From: an uncultured Acholeplasmataceae bacterium
GTDB taxonomy: Bacteria > Bacillota_I > Bacilli_A > Acholeplasmatales > Acholeplasmataceae
Reading direction: 5' to 3'
Assembly (NCBI GenBank): GCA_938041945.1
Contig: CALISC010000030.1
Coordinates: 1 to 15,331, forward strand
DNA length: 15,331 nt
The notes beneath the pieces are model-generated. The model worked only from the letters and a program-made list of their open reading frames with translations. It was not told where the DNA came from and did no database searches. The translations under genes were made by a program, and so were the position numbers. Numbering within the stretch: the stretch's first letter is position 1; the number at the start of each line of letters is the position of its first letter. Of this stretch, positions 1 to 8,481 are shown in pieces.

Positions 1-1222
1 CACGTTCAACAGGCTCACAGTCAACTCCATCAATATTACGGATAATTACTTCAGGTTTAGATACTTGAAGTTCAAATCCTTCACGTCTTAAATTCTCAAT
101 TAAGATTGAAAGGTGAAGTTCTCCACGTCCACTAACAACCCATGAATCACTAGTGTTTGGTTCTACACGTAAAGATACGTCAGTTTCTAACTGTTGCATT
201 AATCTATCTTCAAGTTTACGAGCAGTTACAAATTTACCTTCTTTACCTGCAAATGGTGAATTATTTACTAAGAATGTCATTTGAAGTGTTGGCTCATCAA
301 TATGTAATACTGGTAGAGCTTCCTGATGATCTGAAGGACATACTGTTTCACCAACGTTAATATCATCCATACCACTTACCGCTACGATATCACCAGCATG
401 TGCTTCATTAATTTCTTCACGTTTTAATCCAAAGTAACCAAAAATCTTTGTTACACGGAAATTTTTAACAGTTCCATCTAATTTCATTAGAGAAACAGAT
501 TCTCCAACTTTCATACTTCCTCTAAATACACGACCAATACCAATACGTCCAACATAGTCATTGTAATCTAATAACGCTACTTGGAATTGAAGTGGTTCAT
601 CACGATTATCAACTGGCGCTGGTACATAATCAATGATAGTATCATATAAGCATTGCATGTTTTCGTCTTGTAGATTTGGATCGCTTTCTAATGATGCTGT
701 TCCATTAATTGCTGAGGCATAGACAACAGGGAATTCAAGTTGGTCATCATTAGCACCTAATTCGATAAATAAATCAATAACTTCATCAACTACTTCTTCA
801 GGTCTTGCAGAATCTTTATCAATTTTGTTAACAACAACGATAGGTTTTAAATTCTGTTCAAGAGCTTTTTTAAGTACAAAACGAGTTTGTGGCATAGTTC
901 CTTCATAAGCGTCTACTACTAAAAGAACACCATCAACCATTTTCATAATACGCTCAACTTCTCCACCAAAGTCAGCATGTCCTGGTGTATCTAGAATATT
1001 AATTCTTTTTCCTTTATAATCAATCGCAGTATTTTTTGCTAAAATAGTAATACCACGTTCTCTTTCTATATCATTAGAATCCATTGCTCTTTCTTCTACA
1101 TGTTCATTAGAACGAAAAATACCTGATTGTTTTAGTAGTTCATCAACTAATGTTGTTTTACCATGGTCAACGTGAGCAATAATAGCTATATTTCTAATAT
1201 CATCTCTTAATTGTACTGACAT
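1..1222 (-). CDS. typA: Translational GTPase TypA/BipA (3' end outside window)
   Basis: Ribosome-associated GTPase of the EF-G/LepA class that supports 50S assembly and growth under stress or cold. The first 407 codons are present and open; family members are about 610 residues, so roughly the last 200 residues (C-terminal domain) lie beyond the left edge. Visible motifs are the P-loop AHVDHGKTT at residues 16-24, switch I around ERERGITI (53-60), DTPGH at 78-82 and NKID at 132-135, then the domain 2 beta-barrel from about residue 205. The ATG at 1222-1220 is preceded by AAGGAG with 6 bases of spacing. The protein closely resembles, from memory, Staphylococcus TypA. Asp is mostly GAT and Arg is AGA/CGT, unlike the nusA-region genes, which suggests transfer or an assembly join. 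It is divergently oriented from everything up to ssb. Confidence 0.97.
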   Translation of the reverse strand, partial: MSVQLRDDIRNIAIIAHVDHGKTTLVDELLKQSGIFRSNEHVEERAMDSNDIERERGITILAKNTAIDYKGKRINILDTPGHADFGGEVERIMKMVDGVLLVVDAYEGTMPQTRFVLKKALEQNLKPIVVVNKIDKDSARPEEVVDEVIDLFIELGANDDQLEFPVVYASAINGTASLESDPNLQDENMQCLYDTIIDYVPAPVDNRDEPLQFQVALLDYNDYVGRIGIGRVFRGSMKVGESVSLMKLDGTVKNFRVTKIFGYFGLKREEINEAHAGDIVAVSGMDDINVGETVCPSDHQEALPVLHIDEPTLQMTFLVNNSPFAGKEGKFVTARKLEDRLMQQLETDVSLRVEPNTSDSWVVSGRGELHLSILIENLRREGFELQVSKPEVIIRNIDGVDCEPVER

Positions 1223-1274
1223 TTTTTTCTCCTTGTGTAATTCACTTATAAAACAAATTATATAATGTATTTTC

Positions 1275-1317
1275 ATTATAATAATTATACATCTAAATAA
1301 TTAATCTAACTTTTCAA
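1275..1317 (-). promoter_or_regulatory. Possible typA promoter region
   Basis: On the minus strand there are two TATAAT boxes (1289-1284 and 1280-1275) 40 to 60 bases ahead of the typA ATG, and a TTGAAA at 1317-1312. The spacing between TTGAAA and the nearer box is 22 bases, longer than ideal, so the -35 assignment is uncertain. The -10 position is plausible. Confidence 0.35.
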
Positions 1318-1344
1318 TAATACCACTATTTTGACATCTTGTAA

Positions 1345-1725
1345 ATAAAAATACAAGTAAATTCTCATATTTTTTTAGTACTAGCTTATTACAAGTTTAA
1401 AAAAGAAAAAGAAGATTGGAATATAAGAGAAGAGGCAATTAAGAAAATAAAAGAATCTAACCCACATTTTTTCGATCCCTATGATCCAATTTTAAATGAA
1501 AAAAACGCCAGTGCGACAAATTTTCTTATTGATGATTATTGTTATAAGTAGAAACATAAATACTCTTTAAATTTTGCAAACCCACAAATTAGAAGACTAT
1601 TTAATTTTTATAAAAATTCCACAAACTGCTATTCAAATGCTATGTTAAACCTTCAAGAAATTACAACTAATTTACCAAACACTATTTTTAGAAAATTTAT
1701 AAATAATAAATTTTTATTTAAGTAA
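1345..1725 (+). pseudogene. Remnant of an unidentified protein gene, one in-frame TAG, no start codon
   Basis: One plus-strand frame stays open from 1345 to a TAA at 1723-1725, broken only by a TAG at 1549-1551. No usable start codon is in this frame near its left end and an in-frame TAA sits at 1342-1344. Before the TAG it reads as a charged, protein-like stretch (for example KIKESNPHFFDPYDP), and after it as another (for example NPQIRRLFNFYKNS). Amino-acid composition looks coding rather than random, and all Asp codons are GAT. I read this as the 3' part of a gene that lost its 5' end and gained a nonsense mutation. The family is not recognised. It fills most of the 500-base gap between typA and the ATPase; the rest is AT-rich with nothing else I can support. 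Confidence 0.5.
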
Positions 1726-1737
1726 AAAAGGAACGAT

Positions 1738-4458
1738 ATGGAAAACTTTTTAAAACCAATTGAAGAAATTAAGGAAAACTTAGACACTAACCTTAAGTCT
1801 GGTTTAACTCAAGTAGAAGCAAACACTAGACTTGAACAAAATGGATTAAATGAGTTTGCAAAAGAAAAAAAGCGTTCCTTTTTCTTTAGACTTCTTCTGC
1901 AGTTTAAAGACTTGATGGTCATAATTTTAATTTTAGCCGCAGTGCTTTCTTTTGTAGTTGGCCAGTTTTTAGAAGGTGGGGTGATTGCAGCAATTGTAGT
2001 TTTCAACGCTTTACTTGGCTTACTTCAAGAAATGAAGGCAGAGAAGTCCCTGGATGCCATTAAAAAACTGAACCAGCCACATGCAACCGTGATAAGAGAT
2101 GACAAAATCAAGCAAATTCAGTCAGCAAGTTTAGTAGTTGGTGACATTGTAGTTTTAAAAGCAGGAGACATAGTACCTGCTGACATTCGTTTATTTGAGT
2201 GTTTTTCTTTAAAGGTAGACGAATCTAGTTTAACTGGCGAGGCTCTACCAGTTTTAAAAAATTCATCTGTTTTAATTGACACAAAAACTCCTTTGGCAGA
2301 ACGCAGTAATATGTGTTTTTCTTCAACAGTGGTCACTTATGGTCGTGCTATTGGTGTGGTTACAGAAACTGCAATGAAAACAGAAATTGGTAAAATTGCA
2401 AGTGCCCTAAAGGCCGCAAAATCCGAAGAAACGCCACTGCAGAAACAAATTTCTAGACTAGGAAAGTTTCTTGGACTAGCAGCGGTTCTGCTATGCTTGG
2501 TGATATTTGCTGTCAACATTACAGAAGCCTATATTTTTTCTAAAACTACGGTTAGTGCACAAAAATGGTTGAGTCTATTGATTCTTGCATCTACTATTGC
2601 GGTGGCCGCAATTCCCGAAGGTCTACCTGCCATTATCACAATAATTTTAGCAACTGGTATGCAGAGACTATCGCGCCGTGGGGCTATTTTAAAGACTTTA
2701 ACTTCAGTTGAAACACTCGGTGCGACTTCAGTAATTTGCAGCGATAAAACCGGAACTTTGACTAAAAATAAAATGACTGTTAAAAAACTTTGGCTAAAAG
2801 GAGAAACTTATTTAGCCGAAGAACTTCAGTTATCAAATCTTAATTTAAGCAAGTTAATTGAGTTTGCTGCAGTTTCTAATGATTCCGAAATTATAGATGG
2901 TAGCGTTGTTGGTGACCCTACCGAAAGTTGTTTAGTAGAACTTGCTCAAAACAACGAAATTGACTTTATAAATCTTACACAAAGGTATCCACGAATATCA
3001 GAGCTGGCTTTTGACTCTGAGCGTAAATTGATGTCAACAGTTCACCAAATCAAAGACAAAAAAATCTTGATTGTCAAAGGTGCTCCTGAAGTTTTACTAA
3101 AACGTTGCACAAACACAGCAGATGTAAACGCTGCAAACCCAGCGATTTCTACGCTTGCAAATGAAGCCTACCGAGTACTTGCGGTTGCTTTTAAAGAAAC
3201 CGACATTAGCAGTCCGTACACCACTGATGAAGAAAATAACTTAACTTTCTTAGGGTTGATTGCAATGCAAGACCCGCCTCGCGAAGAAGCGAAAGTCGCT
3301 ATTGAAAACGCAAAACTTGCTGGCATTCAAACGATTATGATTACTGGTGACAACGTTCAAACTGCTAAGGCCATTGCCAAAGACCTAAAGATAATAGAGT
3401 CTGATCTAGATTTAGCAATTACTGGTGTGGAGTTAGATGAAATGACAGATGATGAGTTTTTTGCGCAAATTAAAAACATCAAAGTCTACGCACGAGTTTC
3501 GCCTGAAAACAAAGTTAGGATTGTTGAAACCTGGCAAAAACACGGCAAAATTATTTCAATGACCGGAGATGGAGTTAACGATGGTCCCGCTTTAAAGACC
3601 GCACAAATTGGTGTTGCTATGGGTAAAGTCGGAACAGAGGTTGCAAAAGGCGCTGCTGACATGATTTTAACTGACGATAACTTCGCAACAATTTTAAAGG
3701 CAGTTAAAGAGGGTCGTGGAATTTTTTCAAATATCCAAAAAGCACTGCACTTTCTGCTGGCTTCAAATATTGGCGAGTTAATTACAATTTTTGTAATTTC
3801 GCTAATCGGTCTGTTTGTCTTTAGACAAGAACTTGAACCTTTTACTTCAACACAAATTTTATGGATTAACGTAGCGACAGACTCATTTATCGGAATTGCT
3901 ATTGCTTTTGAGAAGACTGATAAAAATGTGATGAAGTTAAAACCAAGAGACCCAAAAGCCGGTTTCTTTAAAAATGGGCTAGGTGTTTTAATATTTACAC
4001 AAGGTGTGGTGCTTGGATTGGCTGCAACTGCGGCTTACTTAATTGCTTACCACTCAATTGCTCCGCATGTGGCAAGTTCTCTTAACTTAGACCTTTCTTA
4101 TTATGGCAAAGGTTTTACTTTAAATCAGTTTAAAGAGTTGTTCGGTTCAACTGCTGCCTTCTACACACTTTGTATCGCCCAGTTTATGTTTGTCTATTCT
4201 ACACGAAACCGCTTGCAACCTTTTTATAAACAAAAAACTAACTGGTTCTTAAATATTGCTGTAATAATTTGCTTTGTATTGCAAATGTCCTTGATTTTTA
4301 TACCAGGTGGAAAAGCATTTAGTTTAGTTAACTTCCGCCACATTACCTGGCGCGGATTTTTAACTATTTTTGGCTTCAGTGCTGTACTTTTTGTCTTCTC
4401 AGAAATTACTAACTTAACACTGCACTTCACAAAGTTTTACACAAAACACCAAAAATAA
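1738..4458 (+). CDS. P-type Ca2+-transporting ATPase (PMCA/SERCA type)
   Basis: Membrane pump that uses ATP to move a cation, most likely Ca2+, out of the cytoplasm. At 906 residues it has the full P2A layout: N-terminal cation-ATPase domain (about 1-70), M1-M2 (about 59-98), actuator domain with LTGEA (165-169), M3-M4 with PEGLP (293-297), phosphorylation motif DKTGTLT with the acceptor Asp at D336, nucleotide-binding domain, hinge TGDGVND (609-615), then M5 to M10. The Ca2+-site residues known from SERCA have counterparts: E294 in M4, N677 and E680 in M5, N711, T714 and D715 in M6. The hinge reads GPALK where most relatives have APALK, a mild change. ATG at 1738 follows AAAGGAA. It stands alone, with the decayed gene upstream and the rimP promoter just downstream. 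Specificity for Ca2+ is inferred from motifs. Confidence 0.93.
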   Translation: MENFLKPIEEIKENLDTNLKSGLTQVEANTRLEQNGLNEFAKEKKRSFFFRLLLQFKDLMVIILILAAVLSFVVGQFLEGGVIAAIVVFNALLGLLQEMKAEKSLDAIKKLNQPHATVIRDDKIKQIQSASLVVGDIVVLKAGDIVPADIRLFECFSLKVDESSLTGEALPVLKNSSVLIDTKTPLAERSNMCFSSTVVTYGRAIGVVTETAMKTEIGKIASALKAAKSEETPLQKQISRLGKFLGLAAVLLCLVIFAVNITEAYIFSKTTVSAQKWLSLLILASTIAVAAIPEGLPAIITIILATGMQRLSRRGAILKTLTSVETLGATSVICSDKTGTLTKNKMTVKKLWLKGETYLAEELQLSNLNLSKLIEFAAVSNDSEIIDGSVVGDPTESCLVELAQNNEIDFINLTQRYPRISELAFDSERKLMSTVHQIKDKKILIVKGAPEVLLKRCTNTADVNAANPAISTLANEAYRVLAVAFKETDISSPYTTDEENNLTFLGLIAMQDPPREEAKVAIENAKLAGIQTIMITGDNVQTAKAIAKDLKIIESDLDLAITGVELDEMTDDEFFAQIKNIKVYARVSPENKVRIVETWQKHGKIISMTGDGVNDGPALKTAQIGVAMGKVGTEVAKGAADMILTDDNFATILKAVKEGRGIFSNIQKALHFLLASNIGELITIFVISLIGLFVFRQELEPFTSTQILWINVATDSFIGIAIAFEKTDKNVMKLKPRDPKAGFFKNGLGVLIFTQGVVLGLAATAAYLIAYHSIAPHVASSLNLDLSYYGKGFTLNQFKELFGSTAAFYTLCIAQFMFVYSTRNRLQPFYKQKTNWFLNIAVIICFVLQMSLIFIPGGKAFSLVNFRHITWRGFLTIFGFSAVLFVFSEITNLTLHFTKFYTKHQK

Positions 4459-4487
4459 GCACAAAATCCTGAAGAGCATCGGGATTG

Positions 4488-4496
4488 TGGTATACT
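4488..4496 (+). promoter_or_regulatory. Extended -10 promoter of the rimP-nusA-infB operon
   Basis: TGGTATACT matches an extended -10 element (TGnTATAAT with one change). No good -35 box is visible, as is common with extended -10 promoters. Transcription would start near 4503 and give a leader of about 60 bases containing the hairpin at 4523-4547. It is the only convincing promoter upstream of the operon; whether fmt and the accessory genes also depend on it is not known. Confidence 0.6.
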
Positions 4497-4522
4497 TTAT
4501 AAGTAAGTTAATAGATACATTG

Positions 4523-4552
4523 AATTGAGTGGCCGAGCCACTCAATTTTATT
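4523..4552 (+). terminator. Leader hairpin with short U-tract ahead of rimP (terminator or attenuator)
   Basis: An 11-bp perfect stem (AATTGAGTGGC at 4523-4533 with its complement at 4537-4547) closes a 3-base loop and is followed by the weak U-tract TTTTATT (4546-4552). It could end transcription of the ATPase gene, but it lies after the rimP promoter and 14 bases before the rimP ribosome site clears, so it would also act as an attenuator in the operon leader. The weak U-tract is the type on which NusA has most effect. Confidence 0.6.
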
Positions 4553-4565
4553 AAAGGAGTTTATT

Positions 4566-4988
4566 TTGCAAGAAACTTTTGAAAAAATTAAATTAAAAGT
4601 TGAAGAAACTTTTAAAATCAAAGTACTTTCAGTTAAGCAGACCACTGAGTTTGGAGAGCCTTACATCTCAATTACTCTTGACACGAATTCTGTTAACTCA
4701 GACCTTATGGGCGAAATTTCTGAGAGCTTGTCTTTAGAGTTTCCAGAACTGAGCACTTCACATGGTTTTTTAGTTGAGTCAAAAGGCTTGTATGTTACGG
4801 CAAAAAACCAAGCCGAGTTTACTGAGTACTTAGGTAAATCTCTTTGTTTCACTTCACCTCAGTTTAAAGGTTGTGCTACACTGACTGAGTTAGACGAAGA
4901 ACACGCCTACTTTGAAACTAAAATTAAAGCAGTTAAAAAAACTCTGAAAATCAAATTTCAAAATCTTTCAAATATTACACTTGAGTAG
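4566..4988 (+). CDS. rimP: Ribosome maturation factor RimP
   Basis: RimP helps the 30S subunit mature in the cytoplasm. The product is 140 residues, slightly short of the usual 150 or so. Identification rests on its position directly ahead of nusA, its length and the RimP-like fold pattern: an N-terminal alpha/beta domain (about 1-80, with the SLSLEFPEL stretch before a central strand) and a small C-terminal beta-barrel (about 80-140). Sequence conservation is modest. The start is TTG at 4566, chosen because AAAGGAG (4553-4559) lies 6 bases ahead and no ATG is available nearby. It ends 29 bases before nusA. A TTG start may hold its level below that of nusA. Confidence 0.85.
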   Translation: MQETFEKIKLKVEETFKIKVLSVKQTTEFGEPYISITLDTNSVNSDLMGEISESLSLEFPELSTSHGFLVESKGLYVTAKNQAEFTEYLGKSLCFTSPQFKGCATLTELDEEHAYFETKIKAVKKTLKIKFQNLSNITLE

Positions 4989-5017
4989 TAATTTTTTTAA
5001 AAATAAGGAGAAAAAAT

Positions 5018-6097
5018 ATGAAAAGAAAAGATTTAGTTGAACTAATTGACCGCATCACTACACTTTACGAAGTAGACCGCGAACGCGTTAAAGATGCCTT
5101 TAAGAGAGCACTTGAACTAGGATGTTGCTCTGAACACGGTGTTGAGTCTTGCCGTGTAAACATAAACGAAGAGCGCAAAGAAGTCAATGTCTACACACAA
5201 CGGCTTGTAGTTTCAAGTTACTCAGAAGCCCAACGTTTTGACGGTAAAAGAATTTCACAAATTACTCTTGAAAAAGCACACGAAAAGAAACCACGCGCTA
5301 AGGTTGGCGACATCATTGAAGAAGAAGTAGATCCGCGTAAGTTTGGCTACAACGCCGCTAAAAAAGTTAAAGACCAATTTAACATTTTAATTCGTGGACT
5401 TAATCAAGAGAATATTTTTCAATATTTCTTAGATCAAGTTGGCCAAATTATTAGTGTCAGAGTAATTTCAACTGACGAAAAAGGTATTCGCGTAGACGTT
5501 GGCAGAGACATTTCTGCCTTTATTCCATATGACCAACTACTTGAAACTGAAAACCCACATCAAGGCGAAACTTTAAAAGTTGTTTTAACCTCTGTTTCTA
5601 AAGAAAGAGAAATAAATTTAAAACTTTCTAGAAAAGCCCCTGAGTTAGTTGAACGACTACTTGAACAAGAAATTCCGGAAATCAAAGAAGGAATTGTTGA
5701 AATTATAGGAGTTTCTCGCGAAGCCGGAGAACGCTCTAAAGTTTGTGTTAAGTCAAACCGCGAAAACATTGATCCAGTTGGTTCTTGTATTGGCGAAAAC
5801 GGTATTCGTATCCGCAATGTTCGCCGTGCGCTTAATAACGAAAACATTGACTTGTTTAAGTATTCTGAAAACCCTGAAGACTTAATTAAAAACGCACTTA
5901 CTCCTGCAGAAATTGTAAAAGTTGTAGCAATTGACACCGAAAATTTAGCTGCAACTGCGATTGTAAAAGACGACCAACTATCTCTGGCAATTGGAAAAGC
6001 AGGTCTAAATGTTCGTTTGGCAATGAACGCAATTAAATGGAAAAAGATAGACATTAAATCAGCTACTCAGGCTTATGAAGAAGGAATTGTATATTGA
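5018..6097 (+). CDS. nusA: Transcription termination/antitermination protein NusA
   Basis: RNA polymerase-associated factor that promotes pausing, intrinsic termination and RNA folding. The 359 residues match the Gram-positive length, without the C-terminal acidic repeats of E. coli NusA. In order: polymerase-binding N-terminal domain (about 1-125), S1 domain (about 130-200, with GIRVDVGRDISAFIP), KH1 (VGSCIGENGIRIRNV, about 252-266) and KH2 (LAIGKAGLNVRLA, near 322-334). Both KH domains keep their GxxG-type loops (GENG, GKAG). ATG follows TAAGGAG with 7 bases of spacing. The TGA stop overlaps the ylxR ATG (TGATG). Asp codons are about three quarters GAC by hand count, and Arg CGC is frequent: this is the reference codon style of the operon. 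Confidence 0.97.
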   Translation: MKRKDLVELIDRITTLYEVDRERVKDAFKRALELGCCSEHGVESCRVNINEERKEVNVYTQRLVVSSYSEAQRFDGKRISQITLEKAHEKKPRAKVGDIIEEEVDPRKFGYNAAKKVKDQFNILIRGLNQENIFQYFLDQVGQIISVRVISTDEKGIRVDVGRDISAFIPYDQLLETENPHQGETLKVVLTSVSKEREINLKLSRKAPELVERLLEQEIPEIKEGIVEIIGVSREAGERSKVCVKSNRENIDPVGSCIGENGIRIRNVRRALNNENIDLFKYSENPEDLIKNALTPAEIVKVVAIDTENLAATAIVKDDQLSLAIGKAGLNVRLAMNAIKWKKIDIKSATQAYEEGIVY

Positions 6098-6357
6098 TGC
6101 TAAACAACCCCCGCACTTGTGTAGTTAGTAAAAAGAAGTTAAATAAGTGCAGTTTAATTCGTTTTTTTGTTGAGTCTGAACAAGTAAAAATAGACATAGA
6201 CCAAACTAAAAAAAACCGTGGGTTTTATATTGAAAAAAACCCCGATATTACTTTTTTAAAATTCAAAAAAGTGATTTTCAGACAAACTAAAATAGAAGCA
6301 CAAGAACCGCTTTTCTTGGAGTTTCAAAAACTTATTTTCAAGGGAAAGGAGAGTTAA
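6097..6357 (+). CDS. ylxR: YlxR/RnpM-family RNA-binding protein
   Basis: Small basic protein usually found between nusA and infB in Firmicutes; in B. subtilis the family has been described as a modulator of RNase P (RnpM). The family signature is visible: RTCVVS at the N-terminus, then LIRFF, then a GFYI segment in place of the usual GRGAY-like patch. I give the ATG overlapping the nusA stop; a TTG three bases upstream (6094) is an equally possible start, and both sit behind AAGGA at 6081-6085. The length of 86 residues is normal. The ribosomal-protein-like gene ylxQ, often next in Bacillus, is absent, and infB starts 1 base after the stop. Confidence 0.88.
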   Translation: MLNNPRTCVVSKKKLNKCSLIRFFVESEQVKIDIDQTKKNRGFYIEKNPDITFLKFKKVIFRQTKIEAQEPLFLEFQKLIFKGKES

Positions 6358-6358
6358 A

Positions 6359-8128
6359 ATGAGTATTAAAGTTAATAAAAATAAACAAAAAACCCAAAAA
6401 GTTGTCTACAATCAGGCTAGCACCATTGCAGACTACGCTAAACAAATCGGCATTTCTCCCATTGAAATTATTAAAACTTGTCTTAGTTTTAAAATTTTTG
6501 CCAATGTCAATCAAGTATTAGATAAAGACACTTTGACAATTATTTTCCAAGAACTTGGGTACGAAGTTGTTGAAGACAAAAAAGAAGAACTAATTCAATT
6601 TGATGAGCATGTTCAGGCAGATGACCCTAAAGATTTAGTAAAACGAGCACCTATAGTAACTGTCATGGGCCACGTTGACCACGGGAAGACGACACTTTTA
6701 GACACTATTCGCCATTCCAGAGTGGCATCTGGTGAAGCTGGTGGAATTACTCAACACATCGGTGCTTATTCTGTAGTTAAAAACAATCAGAAAATCACTT
6801 TTATTGACACCCCTGGCCACGCTGCGTTTTCAGAAATGCGAGCACGTGGTGCCAAAGTTACCGACATCGTGGTTTTAGTAGTTGCTGCCGATGACTCTGT
6901 GATGCCACAAACCAAAGAAGCAATTGACCACGTAAAGGCTTGCGGTGTGAAAATGATCGTGGCTATCAACAAATGCGACAAGCCTGGAGTAAACCCTGAC
7001 AACGTACTTGGGGATTTGGCTAAGTACGAAGTTTTAACTGAAAACTGGGGTGGAACTGTGCCAGTTGTCCAAATTTCTGCTTTGAAAAATCAAGGAATTG
7101 ATGAACTGCTTGACATGATCTTACTTGTTGCTGACCTTGAAGACTTAAAAGCCAACCCTAAACGCTTGGCAAGTGGTACTGTAATTGAAGCCAGAGTTGA
7201 CAAGGGACGTGGAAATGTAGCGACCATAATTGTTGACAACGGAACTCTTAAAGTTGGCGACAACGCAGTAGTTGGAAACGCTTACTGTAAAGTTAGAACC
7301 ATAGTAGACGCGAATGCTAAAAGTTTAAAGAAAGCAGAGCCGGCAGACGCTGTTGAAATTACCGGTCTACAAAGTTCTGTTAAACCAGGTGATAAGTTTA
7401 TTTGTTTTGAAAACGAGAAAACTGCAAAACAAGTGGCAACAGAACGCGCTAACCGCGAAAAAACACAAAGTTTAGTCTCTAAACCAAAATCATTGGAAGA
7501 CCTGCTTTCAAGTGAGAAAAAAGTTTTAAACTTAATTATTAAAAGTGATGTCAACGGCTCTATTGAGGCAATTCGTGCACTACTTACTAATTTAAAATAC
7601 GAAGGCCTAGAAGTTTCGGTAGTTCGCGAATCTGTTGGTCAGATTAATGAAACTGATGTATTGCTTGCCAATACTTCAGGTTCTATTTTGCTTGCCTACA
7701 ATGTGCGTCCGTCTGCGCAAATCAGAGACCTTGCGAAATCTAAAGGTGTAGAAATTAGAACTTACAATATAATTTATCAAATAGAAGACGATATCAAAGC
7801 AGCACTTGAAGGCATGCTTGAACCTGAATACGAAGAAGTAGTGCTGGGTTCTGCTGAAGTCAGAGAACTATTTAAAGTCAAAAAAGACGTGATTGCTGGT
7901 TGCTTTGTGGTGTCAGGTTCAATTACCAGAGACGCAAAAGTTCGCCTACTTCGCGAAGGCAAAGTAGTTTATGAAGGCGAAATTGAAACACTTCGTCGTT
8001 TTAAAGACGACGCTAAAGAAGTTAAAACTGGCTTTGACTGCGGGATTAAAATCAAAGACTTTTCAGACATTAAACTAAATGACGTCATTGAGGCTTCTGT
8101 TTTAAAAGAAGTTGAAAGACCACAATAG
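6359..8128 (+). CDS. infB: Translation initiation factor IF-2
   Basis: GTPase that brings formyl-Met-tRNA to the 30S subunit and drives subunit joining. At 589 residues it is a short form, with only a brief basic N-terminus followed by one IF2-N domain (about 20-72). GTPase motifs: GHVDHGKTT (104-112), switch I GITQHIGAY, DTPGH (150-154), NKCD (204-207) and a SAL motif for G5. Domains II, III and the fMet-tRNA-binding C2 domain follow; the C-terminus carries the typical EGMLEPEYEE segment and VxGSI-like strand. AAAGGAG lies 7 bases before the ATG. It runs into rbfA with an 8-base gap. Presence of fmt in the same operon agrees with use of formylated initiator tRNA. Confidence 0.98.
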   Translation: MSIKVNKNKQKTQKVVYNQASTIADYAKQIGISPIEIIKTCLSFKIFANVNQVLDKDTLTIIFQELGYEVVEDKKEELIQFDEHVQADDPKDLVKRAPIVTVMGHVDHGKTTLLDTIRHSRVASGEAGGITQHIGAYSVVKNNQKITFIDTPGHAAFSEMRARGAKVTDIVVLVVAADDSVMPQTKEAIDHVKACGVKMIVAINKCDKPGVNPDNVLGDLAKYEVLTENWGGTVPVVQISALKNQGIDELLDMILLVADLEDLKANPKRLASGTVIEARVDKGRGNVATIIVDNGTLKVGDNAVVGNAYCKVRTIVDANAKSLKKAEPADAVEITGLQSSVKPGDKFICFENEKTAKQVATERANREKTQSLVSKPKSLEDLLSSEKKVLNLIIKSDVNGSIEAIRALLTNLKYEGLEVSVVRESVGQINETDVLLANTSGSILLAYNVRPSAQIRDLAKSKGVEIRTYNIIYQIEDDIKAALEGMLEPEYEEVVLGSAEVRELFKVKKDVIAGCFVVSGSITRDAKVRLLREGKVVYEGEIETLRRFKDDAKEVKTGFDCGIKIKDFSDIKLNDVIEASVLKEVERPQ

Positions 8129-8136
8129 GAAAGGCC

Positions 8137-8481
8137 ATGTCTTTAACTCACTTGCGCATGCAGTCTTACTTTCAAAGAGAGATTGCAAAAGCCATTAACA
8201 AAACCATAGTTGATGAAATTAGCGGCTACATTAATGTAGTTGACGTTAAACTTTCAAAAGACTTGTCGGTTTTGAAAGTTTTTTACATGATTTTTGACAA
8301 CAAAAAAGAAACCGCCGCTTACACACAAAAACTACTTGAGCAAAAAACTCCACAAATTAGGCACGAGTTTGCACTAGCCGTTTCTAAAAACTGCCGTAAA
8401 ATCCCTGAACTGCGTTTTGAAATAGACACGGTTTTGGAATACGGCAACAAAATAGACGAGATTTTAAAAAACTTAAAATAA
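8137..8481 (+). CDS. rbfA: 30S ribosome-binding factor RbfA
   Basis: KH-fold protein that binds the 30S subunit and assists late 16S rRNA maturation; with RimP and IF-2 it completes a 30S assembly/initiation set in one operon. The 114-residue length is usual. The strand VVDVKLSKDLSVLKVFY is the family's central segment, and the C-terminal PELRFEIDTVLEYGNKIDEIL-like stretch (only partly quoted: PELRFEIDTVLEYG) is diagnostic. ATG at 8137 has AGGAAAGG close by (8127-8134), a tight spacing. The stop codon TAA touches the ATG of the next gene with no intervening base. Confidence 0.93.
   Translation: MSLTHLRMQSYFQREIAKAINKTIVDEISGYINVVDVKLSKDLSVLKVFYMIFDNKKETAAYTQKLLEQKTPQIRHEFALAVSKNCRKIPELRFEIDTVLEYGNKIDEILKNLK

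Noticed and set aside
157..360. Plus-strand frame of 67 codons at the left end
   Set aside because: Antisense to typA, which is open and conserved across the same bases.
4470..4487. Small inverted repeat after the ATPase stop (AATCC/GGATT)
   Set aside because: Only 5-6 bp with a 10-base loop and no T-run, so not a credible terminator.
5560..6054. 164-codon open frame on the minus strand inside nusA
   Set aside because: It is fully antisense to a conserved gene, its Ser/Phe/Thr-rich composition is the mirror of nusA codons, and it has no ribosome site or promoter.
5018..6100. Possible use of TGA as tryptophan (Mycoplasma code)
   Set aside because: TGA ends nusA, the priA-like gene and the first orphan gene at natural lengths with overlapping starts, and all tryptophans seen are TGG.
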